Below are positions 13,454 through 28,894 of a DNA stretch of 64,000 nt, piece by piece (position 1 is the first letter of the stretch; each line of letters begins with the position of its first letter). The stretch is from the NCBI RefSeq assembly GCF_003254395.2, contig NC_037643.1, positions 15,365,463 to 15,429,462 on the forward strand, given 5' to 3'. Below the pieces are notes generated by a model. That model ran no database searches. It worked only from the letters and a program-made list of their open reading frames with translations, and had not been told where the DNA came from. This DNA comes from Apis mellifera. Taxonomy: Eukaryota; Arthropoda; Insecta; Hymenoptera; Apidae. Both the position numbers and the translations under genes were made by a program.

Positions 13454-15988
13454 TATCTTCCAATTCAATTTCTTCCGTTTATTTTGTTTCTTCTTTTATC
13501 CATTATTCTTTCCTTTTCTGTTCTTTATTTATCTTATTTTTTTTTTTTTTTTGCCTTTTTTGCTCTACTTTGTAATTTTATTCTACAGTTAAAAATATGA
13601 TAGGCATAATGTATTTTATATGTATATTTTAGATATGTATTTTATATATATATATATCTACATTCATGTTTCATAAATTAAATTAAAATGCGATAACACT
13701 TAATTAAAACGTACAAATGTAAATAATAAGAACTACGAAATCTTTCCCGAATTATATTGAAATATAATTTTATCAAATTAATATCGTTAAATTGTTATTT
13801 TCTTTGAATCAATTTCTGAACTATTATCATTTTTAAATTATTTATAAAAATCTTTGTACATATATAATCGGTATTGTATTTATAACTATTGTATAATAAA
13901 ATTTATCATAATTTTTTTCTTATATTATTTTCCTAGATAATATACATCCTCTTTATTTTTAAACAGATTATTTCAAGAATGTTTCAGTTATTTGAAGGAT
14001 TAAAAGATATTTGAATATTTTCTTATCCATTTTCGATTAATAATAATTTTTTTATTCATTTATAAGTAGCCATAGACGAAATATTTCATTTATAATTAAT
14101 TATATATTAATTATTAATATTGTAACCGCGAATATTATAAGAATAAGTATAGAAAAACAAAAAAAATAATGAGAGAATGGAGATAAGATAAAAATTTGAA
14201 GAATCAGTTTTATATTTAGAATGTTGCAAATGAGATACATATAAAAAAGACAGAATATAGTAAAAATTAACATCTTTTAAAGAATTAAGATATTAAAATA
14301 AGATAATTTAATAATAATAAAATTGAAAATCAGTATCATTTTTTGAATATCAAACACATGGGTTCAAAAATCAAGAGATAATGCTAATTCTCAATTCTTA
14401 CCTTATTTTATTCTGCAGTTGAAGAATCTTTCTCTCAAGAGATAGAGCTGGCGATCAATTCTTACTTTATCTCTATCTTTCTATCTCTTCTTGTCTTTTT
14501 CTGTGTGTTTCATTTATAATATTGTGCAGATGGCGCTGATTTGAATACTTTTAATCTCCATCTTTTATCAATGTCTATTATTTTTTTTTCTTCTCTAGTT
14601 TATTTTATTTATAACACTAAAGATGACGCTAATTCCATAATTTTTCCTGCTTTATCTTTATCTATTTCTTTATTTGTTTTTTTCTGTTTATTCTGCAAAA
14701 TTTATTAATAATTTTGTATTTCATTACATTTATTATCTTCTAACTTATTAATAGAAAATACTGAGAAAGTCTGTTCGAGTCAATTTTTTATTTATATTTA
14801 TTTATATTTATATAATATAATATATATATTTAATATATAATATTATTTATATTTATATAAGAAATAAATAAGTAAAGAAGAAATGTTACGATAATTATTT
14901 TCATGTGAAATAATAAATCATTTAAAAATTTCTTTTAAATGAAAATAAAAAATGATTTATCTTTTTATAATCTTAATTTTTTGATCCATGTTAAATAACT
15001 TTATTCGATTTAGCAAATGTTATTCATTCTAAAATTTATCGTTTTTTTCTTATATAAATGCGCCAAAGAACATAATTATAGATGGCACAAAATTTCATAC
15101 TTCTGCGCATGTGCATTTATATCACATAACACATGTCTTATAACTGAAATTTTCTTGCATAAGATTTTAATATTGTTTATCAATTTCTGATAAAGCTAAT
15201 AACGATTGTTTTCGAGCAATTTTCATGACTAATTGATAAAAGTAATAAAGTAGAAACAATTCGAGCATTTATTTGTTACGTGTTATGACTACATACATGT
15301 TTTTTGGTGCACGCTAAATTTTCGACACGTTTTTTATTTCGGAATTTTTCGAAGCAATGCTAAAATTAATCTTTTTGTAACGATTGAAAACAATATTTGG
15401 TTACACAATCGAAGATTCTAAAAGATAAAAGATCAAGCTGCAAGGCAATATTTTATATTAATGGTTCTAACCTGTGAAGATAAAGAAAAGTGTCAAAAAG
15501 ATTTCTCCTTTAGCAAATATATGTCCAGTGAGATTAAAAAAAAAAGAAATAATTACAACTGTCATTTTCTGACTAATAATCTGTCAGTGTTGCGACCGAT
15601 TGAGCAATTGAAACAAGTGGTATGCTTTGGAAGACGACGACGATGTCAACAAAGCTACGATACATCCTTGTGTTTGTCGAACGTTACGTACTGTGGAAAC
15701 AAAATAAAGTGAAATAGTGTTTACTATTATTTTATCAAGCTAATACATTCATAAGTACATCGTATACATAAATATATATTGTACATTAGACTTTATTTTT
15801 CGACGTACTTATATCATTTCTTCGTTTGTTTGATAAAATCGACAGTGTTACACATCTTATAATCTTCAAGATTCATCATTCAGTTTAATATTCATATTGT
15901 ATTTTATATTTGTACATTTATCAATGCTTCAAAAATTCATATTTATATTTGCTTACGAATTAATCACAGAATCACAATTAATCACATA
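13454..15988. other. AT-rich intergenic region between the SDR gene and EFL1
   Basis: A poly(A)-signal candidate AATAAA lies at 13895-13900. The rest is AT-rich with no gene I can support. A plus ORF of 83 codons at 15461-15712 is Cys- and Arg-containing but has no recognisable domain, and is more likely EFL1 promoter or 5' UTR sequence. A GCGCATGTGC motif near 15103 resembles an NRF-1 site. Confidence 0.4.
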
Positions 15989-18900
15989 ATGCGACTCATT
16001 AGTCCAGAAAAATTAAGTGAAATTCAAAGCAAACCAGCTAATATAAGAAATATTTGTATATTAGCTCATGTAGATCATGGCAAAACAACTTTGGCAGATT
16101 CCTTGGTCGCTAGCAATGGAATTATTTCTAATAAACTTGCTGGTAAATTACGATATTTAGATAGTCGTCCCGATGAACAACTTAGAGGAATTACAATGAA
16201 ATCGAGCTCTATTACTCTTTATCATAAATATAATTGTCAAGAATTTGCTATCAATTTAATTGATTCTCCAGGGCATGTAGATTTTGCTTCAGAAGTCTCG
16301 ACAGCTGTTAGACTTTGTGATGGTGCCATCATTGTGATTGATGTGGTAGAAGGTGTATGTCCACAAACACGTAGCGCATTATCTATTTCTTACACAGAAG
16401 GTTTAAAACCAATTTTAGTACTAAATAAAATAGATAGATTGATTACAGAAATGAAATTGTCTGCATTAGATGCTTATGTGCATTTAACGCAAGTTTTAGA
16501 GCAGGTCAATGCCGTAATGGGAGAATTATTTGCCAGTGATGTAATGGAACGTGAAGAAAAAGAAGAATTGAAAAAGGAAAAAATGGAAAACATTTCTGAG
16601 AGGAATCTAGCAGATTGGCAATCTGTACTAGAAGATATAGACGATTCCAACTTATATTTTTCTCCTGAACAAGGTAATGTCTTATTTTCCAGTGCTACAG
16701 ACGGCTGGGGATTTGGCATCAAAGAATTTGCCAATATATTTTCAGCCAAATTAGGCTTTAGTGAAAAGGTTCTATTGAAAACGCTTTGGGGTGATTATTA
16801 TGTAAATACTAAAACGAAAAGAATAATGAAAGGAGCTCAAGAGAAAGCAAAAAAACCTCTATTTGTTCAACTTATTTTGGATAATATTTGGTCTTTATAT
16901 GAAACAATAACTGTTCGTAAGGATAAAGAAAAGATAGCTTCAATGGCCAAAAAAATGGATATTAAATTGACAACAAGAGATTTAAGGCATACAGATTGTA
17001 GGGCTCAATTACAAGCAGTTTGTTCCCAGTGGTTACCTTTGGCTCGTGCCTGCCTCGATGTTATATGTGAAAAAGTTCCAGCGCCGCATAATTTAACTTC
17101 GGAGAAGGTAGAACGTTTACTAAGCGGAAATTTTGATTTCTCTACATTACCAGAAGAAACGAGACAATTAAAAGAGACATTTTTAGCTTGCGATCCTTCT
17201 CCTGATTCACCTATCGTTGTATTTATATCGAAAATGTTTCCAGTAGAGAAAAAAGTATTGCCAGAAAATAAACCGAAACCTTTAACCTCGGAAGAGTTGG
17301 CTCAACGAAGGGAAATAGCACGAACAAAACACGCGGAAAAAATGATGAAACAACAAATGGCGGAAAATACAGAACAAGATGTTAATACCAGCAATTTAAA
17401 CGGCGGTCAATCTTCGCAATCAGAAAATATGGTTTCGAAAGAAATCGACGAGGAAGACGAAAATTCCGAAACTACGTTAATAGCGTTCGCCCGGATTTAT
17501 TCTGGATGTTTAAGAGAGGGATGCAGTGTATACGTTTTAGGTCCAAAACATGATCCACGTGAAATATTGAAACGGCAAAGAGCGGGCGAGTCTGTGATAG
17601 ACAAGGATACCACGTTAAAAGATTTAAAACCTGGGAAACACGTGACTAAAGTTACTATACGAAAACTGTACCTTTTGATGGGCAGAGAATTAGAACCTGC
17701 CGATAAAATATTTTCTGGTAACGTGTTCGGAATTGGTGATCTCGAGGATCATGTATTAAAGACAGCGACCCTTTCCACCACCATTGCTTGTCCATCCTTT
17801 TCGGAACTAACTTCACTCGGTGTACCCATAATGCGTGTTGCACTCGAACCAAAACATCCGAATGATTTGCAGCCATTGATCAACGGCTTGAAATTGCTTA
17901 ATCAAGCAGATGCCTGTGCCATTGTTCACATTCAAGAGAGTGGGGAAATAGTATTGAACACTGCTGGAGAAGTGCATTTGGAAAGGTGTTTGGAAGATTT
18001 GAAGTTACGATATGCGAAAGTTGATGTGAACGTATCGGAACCTATCGTACCATTTAGAGAAACGGTTGTCCCACCTCCGAAAGTTGATATGGTGAACGAA
18101 GCGATTGAAAAAAAACCCGAGGATGTTAGTTTTGCTACTTGGACAGCGAATCGACAGTGTTACTTTGAAATCGACGCGAGACCTTTACCGGAAAAGGTAA
18201 CTAAGATTTTGGAAAAAAACGTGGATTTAATAAAGCTGTTCCATCATTATGATAAATCACGTTCAGACAAAGAGGAAGAAAGTGGAAAAATTGCATTGGA
18301 CCTCAAGATGGAATCATTGTGTTCGATGTCGGAAAAGAAACAACGGGCATTAGAAACGTTTAAAACTGAATTGGCGATTGCATTCCGAGAGGCGGGACAA
18401 AAGGATGTGTTGGATAAAATATGGTCGTTCGGCCCGCGAAATTGTGGTCTTAACATCTTATTGAACGAAACAGACTATAAACAGAGAAAATTTTGGGAAG
18501 GCCATTCAAAATCTACGGATTCACGTGCTCCGTAAGTATTGATCAGAAAAATTAAATTTTTAGAAAAAAACTATAATTATAATAAATATTCATTTTTGAC
18601 ATATTTTCTCTCCTCTTATATTAAATAAAACAATTAAGCAAAATAAATTTAAGATATTTTATCGTCATTAATAAGTCAAACATCCTAAATTGATACTTGA
18701 ATTTATATTATCTACGATGTATAGTTACGAAAGTGGTATGGTCAACGGTTTTCAATTGGCAACACTTGCTGGCCCTCTATGCGAAGAACCTATGATGGGT
18801 GTATGTTTTGTTGTGAAGAAATGGGAAATTTATCAAGATTCTCAAAGGTATAAATACATTTTATTTATATAATAAATTAATGTTTTTATTCATATTTTTA

Positions 18901-21900
18901 TCGTATATTTAATTCGATGATAGAATCGAATATTGAAAAAAAAAAAAATAAATGTGTTATTAGTGAAAATAACGGACATCAAAATCAAGGACATGTGGAT
19001 GGTGGTCACTTGATGTCGACATGCAAAGAAGCTTGCCGCCGTGCTTTCAATTCAAGGCATCCTCGACTAGTTACACCTATGTATAGCTGCAGCGTTTTAG
19101 TTAATTCGGACGTATTGGGTAAGTGAAATGAATTTTAAACAAATATTTTTATATTTTTATTTATTTCTTCAATTTCATTGTTTCTTCTGTACCTATTTGA
19201 AATTATAACGAATGGGAAAAAGGGATTGATCATCACGAGTTAATGAATATTATTAGATCAATCAGAAGATATGTATATTATCGAATTTTTCTATATATAC
19301 ATAAAATTTTGCAATTATTATGTTTTTAATGAGTTTCAAAAATATAACTATTGCGATTATTAAATTTGTAATATAAGATTAAGAAATTTTTATATATATA
19401 GTATTCTTTTAGTAAATGTAATTTAAATTCATAAAAATTTGCTCAATAGATAAAAGAATCATACGATATTAGAGAATTAAGCTAACAGAATATAATCAAA
19501 TATGATATTAAATTCTAATTTATCTAATAAATTTTTGTCTCTTAATTTTTTTATCATTTTTACATAACGTCCATTAAATAATCAAGTTACAAAAAATATA
19601 TTATTCGATGTATAATCACGATTTTTGTGAAACCATTTTGCTCATTGGTTTCATTGAATAACGCGACACAAAATCAGAATGAATTTGAACAGTATATAAT
19701 TTTGAAAAAAAATTTTATTTTTGTTCTATGAAAAATCAAAAGCAATTTATCGTGTGAAATAACGTGAAAAATATCGTGATTTTATTCTTTGTTAAAAAAA
19801 AAAATCGTACATAAGAATCGTAGATTTTAAAACTATTTTTAAAATGTTATCGACATTTAATAAAACGATTTAGAGTAGACAATGAGGAAAAAAAGGTATT
19901 ACGATATTTCATATTTATCTTCGGTTGATAAAGTGGGCACATTCGGAACGGTGCCAAGAAGTTTCTATACCGATTGATCACCTCAAAGGAACGTAGTCAT
20001 TGTTCAAACGAATTCAGGGTATAGTAGCATGGTGTAATAGCGATTATACATTCAACGTTCGTTGCACATTCGATCGTTATATACGATCACGTCGTGTAAT
20101 CCGAATTACAAAATACAAGAATATCTATCAAAGAAATAGCTTTGACACTCTTGTCGCATTATATCTTCAATATGTTCAGGATATGTATTGACGTACAATT
20201 GATACAATATAACATATAACGTGATATATATATATATAAATAAACATTTAAAAATAGATGGATCGATAAATAAACGAAGCAAAGCGAAGCGAAGGGAGAG
20301 ATGCTTAATAAATAAAAATGTGAAATGACGCTAAGCATAATGTAATTATTTATCTTTTTTTTTTTTTTTTTTTCGGAAGTTTAGCTAATAAATCTAATCC
20401 CAAATAACTGAGTCCATTAGTTGCCGTACTTTGTACCATGGAAATTTCAATCGTTCGCTCTTCGTCTCTTCTCTGTCGTTGTCCTCGTCAGTTTCTCGAT
20501 GGAAATGATCTGTGGAGACGAGAAATTTCTCGAAATTAATTAATACAATTGTTACGATTAATTTTTGCAAAAATCTTAATTATACGCACCTGAAACGCTG
20601 CGTTTATATCTTAATGGTCGTCCCTTTCGATTTCCTTGCACGCACATCATCCCATAAACACGAATTCCCGGTACACTCGCGTATGTTGGTTGATCGTGAC
20701 TCATAGGACCTTCTATACACATACATATATATATTAAATTTCGTATTAAAATAATAAAGTCATGTAAAATGTAATTTGTAATTACATCACATGTGATCAT
20801 TTTCGAAATATTCCAGTGAATTTAGTCCACGTGTTGTTTCACAAGAATATTATCAAGAATGTTAGGTTCAAAGTTAAAAAAAAAAATATTGCTTCCTCCT
20901 CGTGTTTCTTACCCAATATGTTGGCGTCGGGACAACGACATATCACGAGATAATGAGATTTCCCTGTTCGTACATTTTGTAGCGCGAGGAGAGACCAGTC
21001 TCTTGGTATTCTGCATTCGCGCATTTCCGCCACTGGTTCACATGTTTTCACCAATGTTAGGGCCTAAATGGAGAGAGAAAAATTTCAAATTACAACAAAT
21101 GCGCCATTTTTTTTTTCCTTTTTACCGAACAAATTTGCACAATAGAAATGGAAGAAAAGAAGAAATATTTATTCTTCAATTAAAAAAAAGATTAGAAGTT
21201 TAATATTTAAACGATTAAGATTTAGAAACTAACTTTCAAATTCTAGCTAAAAAAAAAAAATGAAGATACTCGAGTTGGTCTTTCAACGTTTTAGAGGTTA
21301 TGTTTGTTTAAGATAATTATTAGAATTTATCAGGATTATTTAGGATAAAAAAACATTAGTTTAACATTTCGAAAGCTCGTTATGCTGGTCGAAAGTGAAC
21401 AAGCGTACTTTTTTTTCTTTTTTCTTTTTTTCCTCTCGTTTGACTTTCGTTGTACGTGATATATGATATTCTCGAGAATAAATGAGGAGACGAGTCGGAG
21501 AGAAGATCAATCGAGTTTATATTTAAAATTTAAAAAGTTATTCTTAAGATTGTTAATTGAAATATATATACTTTAATAGACAAGATTGTTTTCAATTTCT
21601 TATCTTCTCATAGAATTGACGTAATTTAATTAATTACACAAATAAATAAATATAAAAATATAATATAATTATCGTGTATTCGTGTATGATGTTAAAGAAA
21701 AGCAAGAGAAAGAGAGAAGAAAACGAGTGAGCGAGCGAGAGAGAGAGAGAGAGCGACTGCTCTCGTCTCGGAATCTTGAAACACCTACACGATTTTATCT
21801 ATCCATATCCAGTTCCCATAATCCCACATAATAAGTAGTATACATAAATTGTTCATATCTCGGTATTATTAACTTTCTAAACGTTTGAACAATTTATCGT

Positions 21901-24900
21901 GTATCAAACGTTTAACGATAATCATCGTCTGTAACCAATATCCACCAATTTTTCGTCCCAAAGTCGTAATGAAGTTTTTTCAGTTGGCACACGTGCCTGT
22001 GAAATTGACGATCGAGTTTAAAAAAAAAAATTAAAGAAGAAAAAAAGAGTTACGAAAGACGATGAAACGTCAAAGATTAAATTTACGTCACGTCAATGTC
22101 GAATAAAAAAAAAAAATTAATATTAGTTATGATATAAGTGATAATATAAAGCGTTTTTTTCCGCTTCGCACGTTTTCTCAACGATAAGAATCGAAATTTT
22201 GGAAACCGTTGCACGATTTACGTAAGAGCGATGAGAAATTTGAGAATTTGAAATTTGAATTACGCGCAAAATCCGACGGTTCGATGAATTGAACCGAATT
22301 GACTTCCGTTCCGTATCATTCCGTTCCGTTCCGTTCCGTTCCGTTCGTTTCTTTTCCTTTCGTTTCGTTGTGTTAAGCGTAACGAGGTTCGATAAGCGTA
22401 ACGAGAAAAAGAGAAACATTCTAGACTCGAGAGAAGAGATACACGGTGAAGCAATGGGATAAAGAAAGGTCTAGTAAAGAGGATAGTGCGGCAAGGCGAC
22501 TAACCTTGGTTCGTGGGTCGGTGACCAGCTCGGTAGTGTGGAGATCGTCGCTGTCGAGTGAGGCGCTGCAAGGGTCGCGGTATCTTCCTGGGCAAGCGCA
22601 CAGAGGCTGAGTAAAGTTCAGCCTAACGTAAACGGCATTGCAAACCTGCTGTACCGCGCACTCTGGTAACAAGTAGATATGCTGATTGTGTGGATAGTAG
22701 TGATACTTGGTTGGTTTTGCAAGAGCTGCGCTCGCACCCTCCGGTAATCGTACCCCAGTCTATATGAATCGATCGATAAAGAAGCATTTTTGTTAGACAT
22801 GGGCATTTCTAGATTCTAGATGAAAATTGAATTAAACTTGAAAACCGAAATTTTTAACGTAAATAATTAAGAGAAATGAAAGAAGAAATAGGAGAGATTG
22901 GAAATAGGAATTGTTGTCGTGTCGTGAATTCACGACATCGTGATGATTCTTGATGATTCTTGGTGAACCACAAACTTGATTGTTCCATTATGATAATATT
23001 GCTAAAGCTATAATTCTAAGAGCATTTCAGCATTACCGATGCCGGCGTTAAATGTCCGGTATTCTCCAATTTCTAAGAATCTTCTCAAATCTTCGAATAA
23101 TCGATTTTATGTTACGAACAAAGAACTGTTTCGACAACCATCATTATTTTCTTCCTCGTTACAAGTATTTTTCGTTATTACAAAGTAGTTATTTATTTCT
23201 TATTTAATAGAATGCCGTTAAAGAAATTAAATTCTTATTTTTTATCGTTACGTTTCATTAGTCATGTTTTTTATCCATTTTCATCCATTTTAATCGCAAG
23301 ATTGATAATTAACGACTATTTTTTTGCTTAAAACGTATCACGTATAATATTAATCTAGAACAGTTATTTTCATAACTGAATACATTTCATCATTCGAAGC
23401 GGATCGAGAAAATTGTCTTACGAACACATATATACTATCTACATAGTATATAGATATAATTTACGAACACGTACAGTTGAATGAGCAATTACAATAAAAG
23501 CGTGTAGCAAAGTCGTTCGATTCCTTCTTTACCCTCTTTTTTCTTTCCTTTTTTATTTCTTTTCCCCTCATACTCTTCTTCTCCTTTTCATTCTTTTCTG
23601 CTTGTTTTGGTATCGTCACGTTCCACTACCGATATTAACATCAGCCGATCCGCTCGCACGTCACGGTCATGAACACTTGCCCTCCTTTTGAAACGTTAAA
23701 ACGAGCAATGCGATTCATGACAATCTTCTAAAAAAAAACACTGAATTTAATATCAATATCCAAGTCCTGAACGACTCGAAGAATGCAAGTATTTAGAATC
23801 TCTAATGTTCCATCCTTTTAACTTAGATATAGGTTATGTTACGTGTCGCGAGTTTTGCGCGCCAACTGTAATTTCGATAAATTCGCTAAATTCGTAGATG
23901 GCGTTGATAATATCGAAATACGATTACAGAAGAATCGATTGATTCGATTAAACTTTTATTACGATCGATATAATATTTTATAATCGTAATCGTTCTCGCA
24001 ACGTAATTATCTTGATTGAAACTAATTTCCTCTCTTTTTTTTATTATCAAAATAACGTATTATATGTACGATATTTTAATGTTAAATGTCTATCGTTATA
24101 AAATATATATAATATTGTTTTTAATAGTTTTTAAATTAATTTAATTTTTAAATTAACTCGCAAGAAATTTATATCTATTATTTTAATATTATTGCTATTT
24201 TAATACGTGATATTATGTGTTTATCACATTTTTATTTCTATTCCCATCTTCCTTTTAACCTCAATCTTACACATCAACTTTTCCAAATTGAAACCGAAAA
24301 TATTTATCTTTTTTATACTTCTTTTCTTTTCCTTTTTTTTTAAAAGAGAATCATAAAAATAGAAAAAAATTCTAAATTTTTTAAATTTTGAATACCATAT
24401 TTGCTACTTTGTTTCTGTCCTATTTTTTAAAGTCGATATATTAAAAAATTATTAATTGTCTAAATTATAACACACATGAGAATGTTTCACATTCGATGCA
24501 ATCTGGTTTTCCAATCGTGCGAAATTATTTTCCGACGGGTGAAAAAAACGTAACTTGATCCTTATTAAAATAATTACCGGATGTCGTGTCAATGACTTAG
24601 GATGAAAGAGGATGGGAAAGAACGAAATAAGAAATGGGGAAAGGAAAATGAAATTGTTCGGGCAAAAAAGAAAAAATGGTGAAGTTCATTACAGGAGAGG
24701 AATTGTTTGTTTTCGTTAAACAAAGTGCACGATTTAGTTGCAACACATCTTTGACCTGTGAAACTTAACCGCTTTATAGCAGTGTAGTTACGGTACTTAT
24801 GGTATAGTTAAACATAGTTATAGCTTAAACAGTTATATTTTGCGCGTGAAATGTTCCGCGTATAGAATCCATCCTGTTTAAAAGTACACAAATGAAATAA

Positions 24901-27900
24901 GATGATTCATTCTTGTGAGAAAAGAAAATAAAGAAAAAAGAAGAAGAAGAAGAAGAAGAAGATGGAAGAATATTGTATACATCGAATGAGAAGTGCAATT
25001 TTTCACGAAAATAATCTCGAATAATTCTCGAACGTGTAATTTATTTAATCTTCTTTTTAAATCAAGATGAAATTTTTTTATCTCGAATTTCATTCTTTTA
25101 TCTCAAACGAGAAAATATAGAATTTTTTTTAACAGTGAAGAATAATGTAAATTGATCGATCTGGAAAAATAATAGGAAACACGTTTGCAATATTTTTCTT
25201 ATAAATTTTAATATTTGTCGAACATTTTGAATTTCCGATTATTCTCCGTGAATTATTGAATGGATACAGTTAAATATTTTTCAAGAATCATTGCATAATT
25301 TGTTTGAATTGAACAAACGGATGAATGAGCGATTAAACGAGTGAATGTGAGCGAGAGCGAGCCACGTGTAGATATACAAAGACATATAGTGTGAAAGATC
25401 CATACATGAATCAATTAAGAGTTGGAAAAAGAGAAGATTTTAAAGAGAATACAATTTGGTATGAATGGTTCATTATTATTGCTTCTAACTACACAATCAT
25501 ATTATACGATCTATCTGCAATCCCTGATGTTCTTGGATAATATTACTTTTAGAAAGTAGTTGATCATTTTTCCTTATAATCCTATATTCATTCTATCATT
25601 TGCATTTTTAAATTAATATTTTTACAGAACCATAAAATTCGAAAACCTATGCAAATAGGTTTTTTTTTTTTTTTTTTCCTTTCCTCAACTCAAAGAATTG
25701 TTTATACAAAAGATGGAAACTCGTAACGAAAAATGGAAGAGATATATATATATATATAATATACTGGAAAGAAGGAAACAGAACAACAGTAATTTCACTC
25801 ACCTCGCCGAGATTCGTGTAATTCATCGTCAATTTGATCTGGGGGCGTATCTTGCCCGTCGATTCTCGCATCTCTTTCGACGAGGTCGAGGCGGGTGTGG
25901 TGGTAATTTCGTTGAAGCTGGTCGTCGATGGTTTCTTCGATGGTAAAAAAGTGCTCGCGTCTCGGCTCGAGGCGATTGTTCTGGACGAGGCCTCGGTAGG
26001 TAATGTAGTTAGATTGGAACCGCTCGTAGTCGACATCTTTATCGTAGTTCTCGTTGTCGTGCTCGCTGCGCCGCGGTTGCTCGCCAATGGCGCGCCCAAT
26101 TCCGTTTTCGCCTCCGCGAGCGACAACGTCGACGAGCCCCCGAGCTCGACGGTCGACGACGGCATCGTCGAGGTCGCTGTCAACGACGACGTCGAAGAAG
26201 AGGAGGAGGAGGAGGAGGAGGACAAGAGCGTCGTGATCGAGTCGCCTGCCTTGATCGTGACGATTGCGCGAGGAGGAAGCGGGTTTGACATAATGGCATC
26301 CACGCCATTATTCTTGCTACCACCGCCGTTGCCGATTTTTGCAACGTTGCTGATTGTGGTAGTGGGGCCGATGCTGTTCTCGTCTATGCCGCCGCTCGGC
26401 GCAATTACCGAACTGCTCGACTCCTCTTCGCTGAGATACGATGGCGCCTTCGCACGCCGGTATTTCATCTTCCCGCTACTCATCAGATCGGCCTGTAATT
26501 GCGGCGGCAGAGCCATGCATCCAACCGCCAACGGAACTAACCATATGGCCGCTCGAATAGTGGAATTCATGTCGTTGCGAAGATTCGAGATTTTCTTTCT
26601 TCAACTTTTCTCCCGTATCTTCTGGAAACGAAACGAATATGTGTATATTAGATTTCTCTTTATTCGATGTTATTTTCTTTTTTTTTTTAATTCGTTTTTT
26701 TTTTTCCATCTCATCGAAGATAAGATAGGGATCGACAATATCGGGTTATTTTGAACGATTCGTTCAAATTATATTTCACGCCCGCGAAAAGAGACGGGGA
26801 GAGGCGTGAATCGGAGATGCAGATTGTAAGATGATAGAACGAGAGATCGAAGAGATGGAATCTCGTTTCAGATGTCTCCCTTTCTCACGCGCCTCGCTTC
26901 TTTCCTCCAGCTTTCACGGTATACCGGGAATACCATCTTCTCGTCTTTCTAAACGAAAAGAGTGGTAGTGGTAGTGGTGGTGGTGGTGGTAGTAGTGGAC
27001 TGTGTCGGAAAGAGTCCATTAGAAGGGAGGGAAAATGATATAAAAGAGGAAGAGAAAAAAAAAAGGAGGGAAACATGGAATCGCAGAGGGAAAGTTCAAG
27101 CTTCCTTAACGGTATCGGAATTTTTTTATGCATCGGAGAGTGAGAGGAGGGGGTGGGGGGGAGAGAAATAATGGGGCGCGATTTTCTCGACATTCAATTG
27201 AATCGTTAAATTTGAACACACTATAGCGTGCTTGTGTACGCGGGTCACGTGTGCCTCCTATTCTTCTCTGCCATTATACCACGGAATCTTCACCTTTGAT
27301 CTCGTCTCTTTTGTTTTCCTCGTCAGCTATCCATCTTTCCTTCCTTTCTCTGTTCGCCTTTCCCTCTATTTTTTTTTCTTTCCTTTTTTTCTTTTCGCGT
27401 TCCAGAATTCGCGAATCAAATTTCGAAGAAGAACAAATTTTTCCCCCCCCTTTCTTTTCTAATTCGAGCGAGAATTGTATATATATATACATAGTGAGTG
27501 AGAGTGAAAAATGAGTATATTGAAAAATAAGGGATTCGTTTATATAAAATCTTACCTTTTCGTTGTCGCGTGCATTGGAAATTGATCCAGAAAAAGTGCA
27601 AAAGTATATAAATAATAAGTAATAGTGAGCATAACAAGCGTTTCTAACATATTATATTTGATGTTTTTACGATTCATTTGCTCGTTACATTCTACGTCGC
27701 TCGTGTCGCTCGTGTCGCGGTAATTATAGCAGCGCGCGCATATTCACCATGCGGATGCAGTGAAATCAGGTTAACCTGTTACATTTCTCGCAAGCCGTTA
27801 TCTTCCTTTGCATGTTCAAGGCCGCGGCATGCAATGACCATGTAAAATCCACTCGAGCAGTTAAAGTAGTTACAGTTGATTTCAAAGATATTATAACCGC

Positions 27901-28863
27901 ATAAGGTATTCCGTATATTGCGAAGAATTATATATTGCGATTGAAATGCAATCAATTTTTAAGATGTTCATATACTTCTAGATAGAAAATTATTCTAGAT
28001 AGAAAATGGAATAGAATAGAATAGAATGAAAAGAATTATATTTATTAAGAACCAACCAGTGAAATATTTACAGAGGCTGAATACTTTTGGGATCAACTGT
28101 ATCTACTTAATTACAACCCTCGATGCGTTATACGTACGCGCTCCTTCTTTCACTTATTTTCGATTTCTTTTACGCGCAAATTTTAACGACATGATAAAAT
28201 ATTATTTTATTTTTAGATTTTTTTTTTTTATATATATATATTTCTTTCTAACGTATAATTTTTCAAATTTCAATCTACGTTACGATCTGAATACATCTAA
28301 AATATCTATCCGATGAAGAGAAACCTAACCTCACTTTTTATTACGAATCGTCGATTTATTTAATTATTTATTACTTTCTATTATCCAGGATTATTACGAA
28401 AATTTTTTTATTTTCTTTCTTTTCTTTTTTTTCTTTTTTTTTAGAAATATGTAATATCTATAAAATAGGCAAAAAAAAAAAAAAAAAAAAAATTCTAACA
28501 GATCAAATGTTATTAATGTCAAAATTATGGGTCTGTGACAGCATAACAAATATGTTTATTCACTCCTTTCATAAGATTTAAATCCGTTGGATTAGCTTTT
28601 ATGCGCATTTCAAAAGTACAATGAAACAGTTATACGTATAAATATTATCAGATGAATTACAACAGCAAGTTGAGAACTACGATCAAGAGATAATTCTGAT
28701 GAGGATAAAGCTGAAGACTTTTACACTTATAAACTTTATACATTCATTTTATTCCTTTTATTCGCACCTGTTTCATCGTCGACACACTCATAACGAACGG
28801 TATCCCATCACGCGTCATATGGAAATCAAACGTGAAAATATTCAAAGTTTATCGCATCCCTGT

Positions 28864-28894
<31 letters not shown>

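Noticed and set aside
15461..15712. 83-codon Cys/Arg-containing ORF upstream of EFL1
   Set aside because: No recognisable domain or conserved spacing; probably EFL1 5' flank.
25834..26754. 306-codon plus-strand ORF opposite nested gene A exon 1
   Set aside because: Val/Asp-rich shadow of Ser/Thr codons; the minus frame has a signal peptide, a perfect donor and matching downstream exons.
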